Translations under genes and position numbers: made by a program
Shown: piece after piece, positions 1-6,916 of the stretch
How positions within the stretch are numbered: position 1 is the stretch's first letter
Layout of the letters: each line of letters begins with the position of its first letter
Notes under the pieces: model-generated
Told to the model about the DNA's origin: nothing
Database searches by the model: none
Seen by the model: only the letters and a program-made list of their open reading frames with translations
Origin: Actinomycetes bacterium
Lineage (GTDB): Bacteria; Actinomycetota; Acidimicrobiia; Acidimicrobiales; JAKAOS01
DNA length: 35,671 nt
Direction of reading: 5' to 3'
Assembly (NCBI GenBank): GCA_021823165.1
Contig: JAKAOS010000007.1
Span: 1-35,671, forward strand

Positions 1-540
1 CCTTCCTATCGGTCCGGTGGCAACCGCCTTGCTCCCCGTTGCCTTTTCCACCGCGGCTGCGGTGACCGGGTGTACGCAGAGATGGAGGTCAACGCCCTTG
101 TGCACCCAGAGGGGATGGCTGGCAAAGTCGGTGACAAAGGTGATCACCGGTATTCCGAAGCGGCGGAGCCGGCGCCGGCGCATGTGGCCGAGCGCGACAG
201 AGGCAAGGGGGTAGGTGGAGACCACGACGGTCGCCCCGTATCGGGCGGCCCAACGCTGGAGTCGGCGCCCGAAGATCATGCTCAGTACCCAAACAAGGGG
301 CGAACAAAGCAGAGGGGCTATGAACCAGACCCGGTAGGTGGCCTCGTAGGCCCAGGGCGCCCAACGGAGCCAGGCCTCGTAGACCACCTTGAGGAGCCTT
401 CCGGCAAGCGGGGATGCATCCAGGAAGTCGACCGATTGGGTCGGGACTCCCATTGCCTCAAGTCGCTTGCGCAACTCGGCTGCAGCACCGTCATGTCCGG
501 CGCCCATGCGCGCAGTGACAACCATCACCTTTCCGACCAC
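1..540 (-). CDS. MGDG synthase-like glycosyltransferase, N-terminal part (3' end outside window)
   Basis: Only the first 180 codons are visible; the gene continues past position 1. The start of the protein has the pattern of the MGDG synthase / processive diacylglycerol glucosyltransferase N-terminal domain (GT28-like fold). There is a hydrophobic strand, then ARMGAGHDGAAAEL at about residues 10-23 (the GxGH loop), then a Tyr- and Trp-rich helical stretch, then VITFVTDFASHPLWV and VDLHLCVHP. Family members transfer a hexose from a nucleotide sugar to diacylglycerol or related lipids at the inner membrane face; the exact product cannot be told here. The start is taken as GTG at 540, because a TAGGGT hexamer lies 8 bases upstream; ATG at 525 in the same frame is an alternative. 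It is divergent from the transporter at 568. Confidence 0.72.
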   Translation of the reverse strand, partial: MVGKVMVVTARMGAGHDGAAAELRKRLEAMGVPTQSVDFLDASPLAGRLLKVVYEAWLRWAPWAYEATYRVWFIAPLLCSPLVWVLSMIFGRRLQRWAARYGATVVVSTYPLASVALGHMRRRRLRRFGIPVITFVTDFASHPLWVHKGVDLHLCVHPVTAAAVEKATGSKAVATGPIGR

Positions 541-548
541 GAACACAA

Positions 549-558
549 ACCCTATCGT
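549..558. promoter_or_regulatory. Overlapping divergent -10 elements sharing one TA
   Basis: The ten bases ACCCTATCGT read as TATCGT on the + strand (553-558), 9 bases before ATG 568. They read as TAGGGT on the - strand (554-549), 8 bases before GTG 540. Both fit the actinobacterial TANNNT -10 pattern, and both would start transcription at or next to the start codon. No convincing -35 is visible on either side. The assignment is by pattern only. Confidence 0.45.
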
Positions 559-567
559 CAAAGTGCC

Positions 568-1455
568 ATGTTGCTTGCGACTGCCTTCGGTTCGTCTTTG
601 GCCTTCGCGCTCGCCTCGGTGCTGCAACAGCAAAGCGCTCACCGCGTCGGGGCTGGCCGCAAGGAGGTCGGCCCCCTCTTTTTGCTGCTCGCTCTGCTCA
701 AAAGCCCGGCGTGGGTTATCGGGGTGGCCTCTGACGTCGCGGGATACGGCCTGCAGGCCCTGGCTCTTCACCAGGGTCCCATGGTCGTGGTGCAGCCCGT
801 GCTGGCAGCTGGCCTCTTTTTTGCCATGGCGATGGCGGCGATACGCTCAAGGGTCGCCTTTTCGCACCGGGACTGGCTGGGGGCGGCGGGGATCGTTGTG
901 GGCCTATCGGTCTTTTTGGCCGAGGGACGACCCGCCGCGGGTGCGTTCAATACCTCGGGAAAGCTGTGGGCGGTGGTCATGGCGGGGACTTTGGTCCCGG
1001 CCGTGGTGTTGGTTTTGGCCGGCCGCCGCAGCGGTGGCAGGCACCGGGCGGCGCTACTGGCCCTGGCGGCCGGGGACATGTATGGGCTTTCCGCTGCGCT
1101 TACCAAGACCTCAGCACATCTACTGGTGGCGGGGCCGGCGGCCCTGTTTGGGTCGTGGCAGCCATATGCACTTGTGGTGGTGGGTATTTTCGGTTTCGTG
1201 GTCGGCCAGGAGGCGTTTGCAGCAGCGGAGTTGTCCGTGTCGCTTCCCTTGATCACCGTGGCTGACCCTTTGGTTAGCGTGGCATTGGGGGCCGGAGCCT
1301 TCGGCGAGAAGTTGGCTTCGGCCAGGCTCTCGCTGGTGGCAGAGGTTGCAGGCCTGGCGGTGTTGCTGGGCGGCCTTTACATATCTGGGCACTCAAGCCT
1401 TCTGGCAGGCTCGGGTCGCAAAGCCTCCCCGGACCGTGACAAAGGGCATCCATGA
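568..1455 (+). CDS. DMT-superfamily (EamA/NIPA-like) membrane transporter
   Basis: This 295-aa protein is almost entirely hydrophobic, with about nine to ten predicted membrane helices. It has the two-repeat look of drug/metabolite transporters. The first repeat runs from SLAFALASVLQQ to a helix ending ALALHQGPMVVVQPVLAAG. The Gly-rich helix pattern with a conserved Pro after VVVQ resembles EamA and NIPA-type proteins. The substrate cannot be inferred. The reading frame is open upstream, but ATG 568 is the start of the hydrophobic core and lies 9 bases after a TATCGT hexamer. No Shine-Dalgarno sequence is seen, consistent with a leaderless message. Its stop overlaps the start of the alpha/beta hydrolase by 4 bases (ATGA), so the two are probably co-translated. 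Confidence 0.8.
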   Translation: MLLATAFGSSLAFALASVLQQQSAHRVGAGRKEVGPLFLLLALLKSPAWVIGVASDVAGYGLQALALHQGPMVVVQPVLAAGLFFAMAMAAIRSRVAFSHRDWLGAAGIVVGLSVFLAEGRPAAGAFNTSGKLWAVVMAGTLVPAVVLVLAGRRSGGRHRAALLALAAGDMYGLSAALTKTSAHLLVAGPAALFGSWQPYALVVVGIFGFVVGQEAFAAAELSVSLPLITVADPLVSVALGAGAFGEKLASARLSLVAEVAGLAVLLGGLYISGHSSLLAGSGRKASPDRDKGHP

Positions 1456-2351
1456 GTCCTGTGCCCGAGCCCAGGGAATGGCCGGCGGAGCTTCACGTCC
1501 GAGAGCGAGGCGAGGGCCGACCCATCGTTTTCGTCCATGGCCAGCCCGGGACTGCGGCGGACTTCTCGGCGGTGGAGAGGCTGCTCAGCCAAGACTTCAA
1601 GACCCTGCGCTACGACCGGCCCGGCTGGGGAAAAAGCGAGCTATCGCCAACCGGGCTTGCCGCCAACGCTGCGGTGCTGGGGGATCTGCTGGAACTCGCT
1701 GCAAGCCCACCGCTGGTCGTGGGTTACAGCTTTGGGGCGGCGGTCGGGGTGCTTGCGGCCAGGCAACACCCCGAGGCGGTGGGCGGTCTGGTGCTGGTCT
1801 GCCCCGCGGTGGGCCCCGAAAGCTTGGGAGCGCTCGATCGGGTGATGGCGGCACCGCGCCTCGCAGAGGGTTTGGCCATCGGAGGTTTTGCACTCGGTGC
1901 CTGGGTACTGGATCTGGTGGACCGGCATGGGAGCGTCTTTCCGGGCCCGGTCTCTCAGCGACTGGCTCCTTTGGCATCGAGTGGGATTAGCCGGGTCCTG
2001 GTGAGCGGGAGGCATCCCTGGAAGGCCTTTGTCACCGAGCAGCGGGCGCTTCTGGCCGAGATGGAGGCGGTCGAGGCCTCCCTGGGCGAGTTGGCGGTGC
2101 CAACGGTGCTCATCGGAGGGCGCAGGGACCGTGCGGTGCCCCCTGCGGCGGTGGAGGCGGCGGCGGCCCGCATCGGACATGCCGAACTCGCCTTTTTGGA
2201 GGGAGGTCACCTGCTTCCCTGGAGTGCGCCCTACGCTCTGGCACGCCTCATTGCGTCGGCCGCGGCGAACCTGGATGCGGGCCGGGCTGCCGGCCCAGGA
2301 GCCAGAGATCCTCTGGGCGATCTATATCGGAAAAGGCCTCGGCCGAGGTGA
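1452..2351 (+). CDS. alpha/beta-fold hydrolase
   Basis: This is a 299-aa alpha/beta hydrolase with a complete apparent triad. The oxyanion loop is HGQPG (29-33). The nucleophile elbow is GYSFG with Ser93. The acid is Asp226 in GGRRDRAVP, and the base is His253 in EGGHLLPW. The strand YDRPGWGKS at 54-62 is the usual element ahead of the elbow. There is no signal peptide, so it is probably cytoplasmic. The substrate is unknown; esters or epoxides are typical for the fold. The ATG overlaps the stop of the upstream transporter gene. Its last 104 bases overlap the end of the convergent MobA-like gene, so the C-terminal Arg/Pro-rich tail is read antisense to a second coding region. Confidence 0.85.
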   Translation: MSPVPEPREWPAELHVRERGEGRPIVFVHGQPGTAADFSAVERLLSQDFKTLRYDRPGWGKSELSPTGLAANAAVLGDLLELAASPPLVVGYSFGAAVGVLAARQHPEAVGGLVLVCPAVGPESLGALDRVMAAPRLAEGLAIGGFALGAWVLDLVDRHGSVFPGPVSQRLAPLASSGISRVLVSGRHPWKAFVTEQRALLAEMEAVEASLGELAVPTVLIGGRRDRAVPPAAVEAAAARIGHAELAFLEGGHLLPWSAPYALARLIASAAANLDAGRAAGPGARDPLGDLYRKRPRPR

Positions 2352-2973
2352 TGGCGCACCAACGTCGTTCCGCCGGGAGGTCCACCGCTGCGGCGGCGGC
2401 CAGGGAGGCGACCGACCGCCTGCCCCGCTCCAGGAGAGTTCCCGCGTTATCCAGCGCCTGGGCGGAGTAGCGGGCACAGAGGTACTGGGGACGTCCCCTC
2501 ACCACAGGGACGCAGGAGCTTTGCCCCGGGACCGCAAGCATGGCCAAAAGCGCCTCATCCACCCTGGGCAGGTCACATGCCATCACAACGGCCCCTATGA
2601 GCCCCTCTTTGCGGATCGCCTCCCACCCGGCGGCAATTGCCGCCAGCGGGCCACTCAAGGGGGGATCCTCTCTCACACTTGGAAGGGAGGTGACGCCCGG
2701 GCCGACCTCGATCACCGGGCTGCAGATGGAAACAAGCACCTTGGCCAAATGATCGGCCAGGTGGGAGTCCCCGAATGCCAAGGTGGCCTTGTCCCTGCCC
2801 AGCCTGGTACTCGCACCGCCGGTCAGCAGTATTGCCCCCACCGACAGGGTTCTCCAAGGCCCCGGGGCCGAAATCTCGTCCCCCGCCTCCCCGGCGGGTC
2901 CCTCGGAGCCAGATGCGTATCCGAGATGGGGACGTAGTGGTTTTCCTTTCCCGGTTTGCCAACTCCGAGCCAC
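2248..2973 (-). CDS. mobA: MobA-like molybdenum cofactor guanylyltransferase
   Basis: The nucleotidyltransferase signature [14 protein letters not shown] (about residues 50-63) binds the nucleotide phosphate. [10 protein letters not shown] follows near 105-115, then ACDLPRVD (132-139) with the metal-binding Asp. [10 protein letters not shown] near the C-terminus corresponds to the family's final nucleotide-site motif. MobA joins GMP to molybdopterin to give the bis-MGD precursor. MobA-like paralogues (NTP_transf_3, such as cytidylyltransferases) cannot be fully excluded. The start is taken as GTG 2973 because a TAGCTT hexamer lies 6 bases upstream. This adds a 44-residue N-terminus that has no counterpart in typical MobA, and GTG 2841 (preceded by GGAGAA) would give a standard 197-aa protein. 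It is convergent with, and overlaps, the hydrolase gene. Confidence 0.8.
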   Translation of the reverse strand: MARSWQTGKGKPLRPHLGYASGSEGPAGEAGDEISAPGPWRTLSVGAILLTGGASTRLGRDKATLAFGDSHLADHLAKVLVSICSPVIEVGPGVTSLPSVREDPPLSGPLAAIAAGWEAIRKEGLIGAVVMACDLPRVDEALLAMLAVPGQSSCVPVVRGRPQYLCARYSAQALDNAGTLLERGRRSVASLAAAAAVDLPAERRWCAITSAEAFSDIDRPEDLWLLGRQPGPHPGSPRPTQ

Positions 2974-2979
2974 TCCCAG

Positions 2980-2989
2980 AAGCTACCGT
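2980..2989. promoter_or_regulatory. Overlapping divergent -10 elements sharing one TA (mobA/pafA)
   Basis: The ten bases AAGCTACCGT contain TACCGT on the + strand (2984-2989), 9 bases before the pafA ATG, and TAGCTT on the - strand (2985-2980), 6 bases before GTG 2973 of mobA. The layout is the same as at 549-558. Only 25 bases separate the two start codons, so both promoters must lie inside this interval or inside the opposite gene. Confidence 0.45.
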
Positions 2990-2998
2990 GGGCAGGAC

Positions 2999-4357
2999 AT
3001 GGACCGTCGCATATTTGGCCTCGAGAACGAGTACGGCGTCACCTGCACCCTGCGCGGTCAGCGACGTCTCAGCCCCGATGAGGTGGCGCGCTACTTGTTT
3101 CGCAGGGTGGTCAGTTGGGGGAGATCCTCCAATGTCTTTTTGGAGAACGGAGCGCGGCTCTATTTGGATGTCGGCAGCCATCCGGAGTATGCAACCCCCG
3201 AGTGCGACTCGGTGGCAGACCTTGTAGTCCACGACAAAGCTGGCGAGCGGATCCTTGAGAGCCTCGTGGCGTCTGCGGAGAGCCGGCTGCGGGAAGAGGG
3301 CATCAAGGGAGTTGTGTATCTGTTCAAGAACAACACCGACTCCGCCGGCAACTCCTATGGATGCCACGAGAACTACCTGACCACGAGGCGGGACGACTTC
3401 ACCCACTACGCAGAGGTGCTCATTCCCTTCTTGGTGACTAGGCAGATCTACGCGGGGGCCGGCAAGGTCCTGCAGACTGCCCGCGGCCCGCTTTACTGCA
3501 TCTCGCAGCGGGCAGAGCACATCTGGGAAGGGGTGTCATCCGCGACCACCCGCAGCCGTCCGATCATCAACACCAGGGACGAGCCCCATGCGGATGCCGA
3601 ACGCTTCCGCCGCCTACATGTCATCGTGGGCGACTCCAACATGAGCGAGTACGCGACCTTCCTCAAGGTCGGCACCACGAGCATCCTTTTGAGGATGCTG
3701 GAGGATCCAAGCACGGTGATGAGGGACATGACACTGGAGAACCCGATCAGGGCCATCCGGGAGATCAGCCACGACGTCACCTGCCGGCGAAAGGTACGCC
3801 TGGCCAACGGCAGGGAACTGTCCGCTTGGGACATCCAAAGCGAGTATCTCTCCCGTGCGATGCGATATGCGGAATCCAAGGGGCTTTCCGAAGAGGAGCA
3901 CAAGGCACTCGACATGTGGGAGCACTGCCTCACGGGGCTTTCCAAGGATCCCTGGAGCCTGGAGAGGGAGTGCGACTGGGTGATCAAGCACCACATGATC
4001 GAGCGCCTCAGAGAGCGACATGGACTCTCCCTTGCCCATCCCAAAGTCGCCCTCGCGGACCTGCAGTATCATGACGTGTCCCAAGAGCGCGGCCTGTATT
4101 ACCGCCTTGTTGCGCACGGGATGGTCGAACGCATCGCTACCGATGAGGCCATAGACGCCGCGGTGGACAACCCGCCCTCCACGACCCGGGCGGCTTTGCG
4201 AGGCGAGTTCATCCGCAGGGCCAAAGAGGCGAGGCGGGACTTCACCGTCGACTGGGTGCACCTCAAACTCAATGACCAAGCCCAGCGCACCGTGATGCTA
4301 AAAGATCCATTCCGCTCGACCGATGAGCGGGTGGACAAGTTGATCGAGGCGCTTTGA
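2999..4357 (+). CDS. pafA: Pup-protein ligase PafA
   Basis: PafA uses ATP to activate the C-terminal Glu of Pup and joins it to lysines of target proteins. At 452 aa it has the length of mycobacterial PafA, not of the longer deamidase Dop. The N-terminus [11 protein letters not shown] carries the Mg/ATP ligand Glu9. [17 protein letters not shown] carries Asp57, matching the catalytic Asp of Paf[38 protein letters not shown] and the C-terminal [18 protein letters not shown] are near-identical to family consensus. The frame is open upstream, but ATG 2999 is where the conserved protein starts, 9 bases after TACCGT. No pup, prcA, prcB or dop is present nearby, and pafB/pafC, which follow pafA in mycobacteria, are replaced by lepB. 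Confidence 0.96.
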   Translation: MDRRIFGLENEYGVTCTLRGQRRLSPDEVARYLFRRVVSWGRSSNVFLENGARLYLDVGSHPEYATPECDSVADLVVHDKAGERILESLVASAESRLREEGIKGVVYLFKNNTDSAGNSYGCHENYLTTRRDDFTHYAEVLIPFLVTRQIYAGAGKVLQTARGPLYCISQRAEHIWEGVSSATTRSRPIINTRDEPHADAERFRRLHVIVGDSNMSEYATFLKVGTTSILLRMLEDPSTVMRDMTLENPIRAIREISHDVTCRRKVRLANGRELSAWDIQSEYLSRAMRYAESKGLSEEEHKALDMWEHCLTGLSKDPWSLERECDWVIKHHMIERLRERHGLSLAHPKVALADLQYHDVSQERGLYYRLVAHGMVERIATDEAIDAAVDNPPSTTRAALRGEFIRRAKEARRDFTVDWVHLKLNDQAQRTVMLKDPFRSTDERVDKLIEAL

Positions 4358-4404
4358 GCGCCTCATGTCCCGCCGGGCGCGTCAGCCAGCCTGGGGTGCT
4401 CCGA

Positions 4405-4410
4405 TAGCCT
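4405..4410 (+). promoter_or_regulatory. TAGCCT -10-like element of lepB
   Basis: TAGCCT lies 9 bases upstream of GTG 4420 and inside the 62-base gap after pafA. No Shine-Dalgarno sequence precedes the GTG, so a leaderless transcript is likely. This would make lepB independently transcribed from pafA. Confidence 0.4.
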
Positions 4411-4419
4411 TGGGGCGTC

Positions 4420-5046
4420 GTGGACAGCCCTGATCCCATTCGTTCGGCCATCGAGGAAGCGCCGGCACCGGCCCAAGCCCCTGGTTCAAGAGGCACCGCC
4501 GCCCGCAAGCGGGGGCTGATGTCGCATCTCACGGAGTGGCTCGTGGTAGCGCTCATCGCGGTAACGGGGGCATTTGCACTGAGGACCTGGGTCGTACAGG
4601 TCTTCTACATTCCCTCCACCTCCATGGTTCCCACGCTCATGGTCGGAGACAGGATCCTCGTTGACAAGCTCAGCTACGATTTCGGGCCGGTGAAGCGGGG
4701 CAACATCATCGTCTTCCGCCGCCCGCCAGGCAAGGTCGTGGCTCCCAATATCCATGATCTGGTCAAGCGCGTCATCGGCCTGCCCGGCCAGACCATCTCG
4801 TCGGGCATCGGGAACCAGATCCTCATAAATGGGCGTCCCATCAGCCAGCCATGGCTGCCCAAGCACATTTCGTCCGGCCCCCCGATCAACCCCCAGGTGA
4901 TCCCAAAGGGTGAGTACTTCGTGATGGGGGACAATCGCGGCAACTCCGAGGACAGCCGCTTCTTCGGGCCCATCTCCTCGAAGCTGATCGTGGGCAAGGT
5001 GGTGGCCAGGCTGTGGCCGCTTGGGCGATTCAAGATCTTTGGTTGA
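4420..5046 (+). CDS. lepB: Signal peptidase I
   Basis: Type I signal peptidase, 208 aa, which cuts signal peptides from exported proteins at the outer face of the membrane. A cytoplasmic stretch of about 37 residues rich in Pro, Ala and basic residues precedes one membrane anchor (about 38-57). The serine nucleophile is Ser68 in PSTSMVPTL, and the lysine general base is Lys116 in VKRVIGLPG. The box MGDNRGNSEDSRFFG (169-183) completes the S26 family signature. There is a single N-terminal membrane helix, as in Gram-positive enzymes. The GTG start follows a TAGCCT hexamer. Its place between pafA and the tat genes puts secretion functions together, since the Tat substrates made downstream also need signal peptide removal. 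Confidence 0.94.
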   Translation: MDSPDPIRSAIEEAPAPAQAPGSRGTAARKRGLMSHLTEWLVVALIAVTGAFALRTWVVQVFYIPSTSMVPTLMVGDRILVDKLSYDFGPVKRGNIIVFRRPPGKVVAPNIHDLVKRVIGLPGQTISSGIGNQILINGRPISQPWLPKHISSGPPINPQVIPKGEYFVMGDNRGNSEDSRFFGPISSKLIVGKVVARLWPLGRFKIFG

Positions 5047-5054
5047 GCCCTTCC

Positions 5055-5091
5055 AAGCAAAGCCCGGCCCAAGCAAAGGAGTAAAGCAAAG
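5055..5091 (+). repeat. Three copies of AAGCAAAG in the lepB-zinc ribbon gap
   Basis: AAGCAAAG occurs at 5055-5062, 5071-5078 and 5084-5091, starting 16 and then 13 bases apart. It lies in the 103-base gap upstream of the gene at 5150. It could be a regulator site or a chance purine-rich repeat; nothing in the sequence decides. Confidence 0.35.
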
Positions 5092-5149
5092 CTCAATTCA
5101 CAACCCAGTTCCGCCGAGGTAGTTAGCAGATGTCGTAAGGGAGAGGGCC

Positions 5150-5506
5150 ATGGGTACTACGATCAGGGCGACCTGCCCTAACTGCGGTGATGTAGAGCTT
5201 GGGGTAGCAGACTTGACCGCCCTTTTGTGCTCGACCAACGATGCCGCCTCCTACTCCTTCCGCTGCCCCGGCTGCATGGTGCTGGTGACCAAGTCGACCG
5301 GCCGGAGGGTTGTGGATGTGCTGGTGTCCTCGGGTGTGGAACTGCGGCGCTGGCGGTTCCCGGCGGAACTGGAGGAGCCTCACAACGGCCAGGCATTTGC
5401 ACCCGCAGACGTCGTGGCGCTCAGGGAGGATCTGAGCCGGAGCGACTGGTATGCGAGGCTGGTTGCCGCGGGGTCCGGTTTTGCCGGAGACTCCGAGGAG
5501 GGCTGA
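5150..5506 (+). CDS. Small zinc-ribbon protein of unknown function
   Basis: This 118-aa protein has two CPxC knuckles, Cys9/Cys12 in CPNC and Cys39/Cys42 in CPGC, which together should bind one zinc. The spacing of about 27 residues is typical of a zinc ribbon. After the ribbon comes a basic strand (TKSTGRRVVDVLVSSGVELRRW), then a helical tail with ALREDLSRSDWYARL. That tail is reminiscent of proteins that dock on a larger partner. The start is well supported by the purine-rich GGGAGAGGG just upstream of ATG. I do not recognise the family. The next gene (5512) begins 5 bases after its stop, with its ribosome site inside this gene, so the two should be co-expressed. Confidence 0.75.
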   Translation: MGTTIRATCPNCGDVELGVADLTALLCSTNDAASYSFRCPGCMVLVTKSTGRRVVDVLVSSGVELRRWRFPAELEEPHNGQAFAPADVVALREDLSRSDWYARLVAAGSGFAGDSEEG

Positions 5507-5511
5507 CAAAC

Positions 5512-5727
5512 TTGGTGGAGCTGTTGGCGGAGGCGGCAATCGCCGTATCGCTGATCGGGTGGGTTGTCGGCTGGTTGATTGTTCGCAGGGCCAGTTCGAT
5601 ATTGGCCGAAACTGAGCGTGACCTTGGCAGGGCCCGCAAGTCTGTGTTGCTGGCACACCAGGTTCCCCTCCGCCTGGCCACCGCAGCCAACGGCCTTGCC
5701 CGTCGGCGCCTGCAGGGGCCATCTTGA
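5512..5727 (+). CDS. Small single-span membrane protein
   Basis: This is a 71-aa protein with one membrane helix near the N-terminus (AIAVSLIGWVVGWLIV), followed by a basic, helical cytoplasmic tail (ILAETERDLGRARKSVLLAHQ). TTG 5512 lies about 10 bases after GAGGAGG in the end of the preceding gene; GTG 5515 is equally possible. No family is recognised. The topology (short N-out segment, one helix, amphipathic charged helix) is loosely like TatA-type and LapA-type proteins, but the FG or GP motif of TatA is absent. It sits between the zinc-ribbon gene and the TatB-like gene. Confidence 0.6.
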   Translation: MVELLAEAAIAVSLIGWVVGWLIVRRASSILAETERDLGRARKSVLLAHQVPLRLATAANGLARRRLQGPS

Positions 5728-5780
5728 ATACGCCAGATGCGGCCGTTAGTGCGCTCCCGGCGCAGGTGGCTGCCAGCCGT

Positions 5781-5786
5781 TAGGAT
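5781..5786 (+). promoter_or_regulatory. TAGGAT -10-like element of the tat-helY unit
   Basis: TAGGAT lies 8 bases before ATG 5795. The same bases (AGGA) could instead serve as a Shine-Dalgarno sequence for that ATG, so the two readings compete. Confidence 0.35.
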
Positions 5787-5794
5787 TGGTGTCG

Positions 5795-6151
5795 ATGCTT
5801 CACCTGAACCCGGTAGATCTGGGGGTCGTTGCAGTCGTCGCCCTGATCGTCTTGGGGCCGGAAAAGTTGCCGGGGGCCTTACGCACCATGGGGAGGCTGT
5901 GGGGAGAGCTGGCCCGCATGAGGGCTGGCTTGGAGTCTCAGATCCGCTCCACCCTGGGCGAGGACGTAGCCTCGGGACTGGGTTCGGTGGCGGCGAGGGC
6001 AGGCGGGCCTCTGGTGGCGACTGCCTCACTACTGCAAAGCGACGGACGGAGCAGAACCAAAGGCACCCAGAGCGTGGTCGCAAGGCCGTCGTTCAACCCC
6101 ATGGCGGAGGTGCCGGAGGAGGCCGGGCCGGACGATCCCTGCTGGAACTAG
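5795..6151 (+). CDS. tatB: Twin-arginine translocase TatA/B family protein, TatB-like
   Basis: The protein has 118 aa with the TatA/B architecture: a short membrane helix (about residues 8-21, LGVVAVVALIVLGP), the hinge LGPEKLPGALRT, then an amphipathic helix (MGRLWGELARMRAGLES) and an unstructured tail. The hinge LGPEKLP is the form found in TatB, which recognises twin-arginine signal peptides with TatC; TatA usually has FG. ATG 5795 is chosen because AGGA precedes it; TTG 5786 and GTG 5789 would add a few residues. tatC follows 9 bases downstream. A separate TatA must be encoded elsewhere if the system is three-part. Confidence 0.85.
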   Translation: MLHLNPVDLGVVAVVALIVLGPEKLPGALRTMGRLWGELARMRAGLESQIRSTLGEDVASGLGSVAARAGGPLVATASLLQSDGRSRTKGTQSVVARPSFNPMAEVPEEAGPDDPCWN

Positions 6152-6160
6152 GCCAAAGGA

Positions 6161-6916
6161 ATGCTTCACAGGCCCGGCCACAAACCATCGGGACGCTCTG
6201 ATCCGGACTCCATGACCCTTGTTGAGCACCTGGCGGAGCTGCGCAGGCGCCTCATATGGTCCCTCGTGGCGCTTTTGGCCGGAGCGGTGGTGGCCTTTGT
6301 GCTCTACGAGCCGATCCTCGGCTTCCTCCTCCGCCCCTACTGCAGTCTCTTGCCCCGGGGCCGATCCTGTGATCTATTGGCGACGAATCTGCTGGACGGG
6401 CTGAATCTCCGGGCGAGGGTGGCGCTCTATGGCGGGGCCATGCTGGCCTCCCCGGTCGTCTTCTGGCACCTGTGGCGATTCATAACGCCGGGTCTGATGG
6501 AACGGGAAAGGCGGCTGGCTGTCCCCTTCGTGGTTGTCTCGGTCACGCTCTTCTTGAGCGGTGTGGGGCTGGCATACTTCGTGATGCACCGCGCGCTTGC
6601 CTTCCTCCAGGCGGTGGGCGGGCCGCACCTGCAGTTCTTTTATACCGCCCCCAACTACCTGCGCTTCGTGCTGGCGCTCATGGTCGCCTTCGGCCTGGCA
6701 TTCGAGTTCCCCGTTGTCCTGGTGGCCCTCGAGTTGGCAGGCGTGATTACACCGGCACAGCTCGCGTCCAAACGCCGCTGGGCGATAGTGGGTATCTTCG
6801 CTGCGGTGGCACTGTTGATTCCGAGCGGGGACCCGGTGTCGCTCTTTGCGATGGTGATCCCACTGATTGGCTTCTACGAGGGCGCCATAGTCGTCGGACG
6901 AGTAGTGCTCCGGTGA
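6161..6916 (+). CDS. tatC: Sec-independent protein translocase TatC
   Basis: TatC is the six-helix core of the twin-arginine translocase and binds signal peptides. The N-terminal cytoplasmic motif MTLVEHLAELRRRL (about residues 18-31) is diagnostic. The region WRFITPGLMERERR matches the conserved first cytoplasmic loop, and EFPVVLVALELAGVITPAQL and PSGDPVSLFAMVIPLIGFYE match helices 4-6. Length (251 aa) is normal. The start could be ATG 6161, with AAAGGA directly before it, or ATG 6212 right at the conserved motif. The stop overlaps the helY start by 4 bases (GTGA), as in the conserved actinobacterial tat-helY arrangement. Confidence 0.95.
   Translation: MLHRPGHKPSGRSDPDSMTLVEHLAELRRRLIWSLVALLAGAVVAFVLYEPILGFLLRPYCSLLPRGRSCDLLATNLLDGLNLRARVALYGGAMLASPVVFWHLWRFITPGLMERERRLAVPFVVVSVTLFLSGVGLAYFVMHRALAFLQAVGGPHLQFFYTAPNYLRFVLALMVAFGLAFEFPVVLVALELAGVITPAQLASKRRWAIVGIFAAVALLIPSGDPVSLFAMVIPLIGFYEGAIVVGRVVLR

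Noticed and set aside
2248-2841. Shorter MobA start at GTG 2841 as the only start
   Set aside because: It fits family length and has a purine-rich site upstream, but the TAGCTT hexamer 6 bases before GTG 2973 favours the longer form. The choice remains open.
2999-4357. Dop (Pup deamidase/depupylase) instead of PafA
   Set aside because: Length 452 and the motifs, including the N-terminal [11 protein letters not shown] and the C-terminal [14 protein letters not shown], match PafA; Dop is longer and has an extra loop after the first strand.
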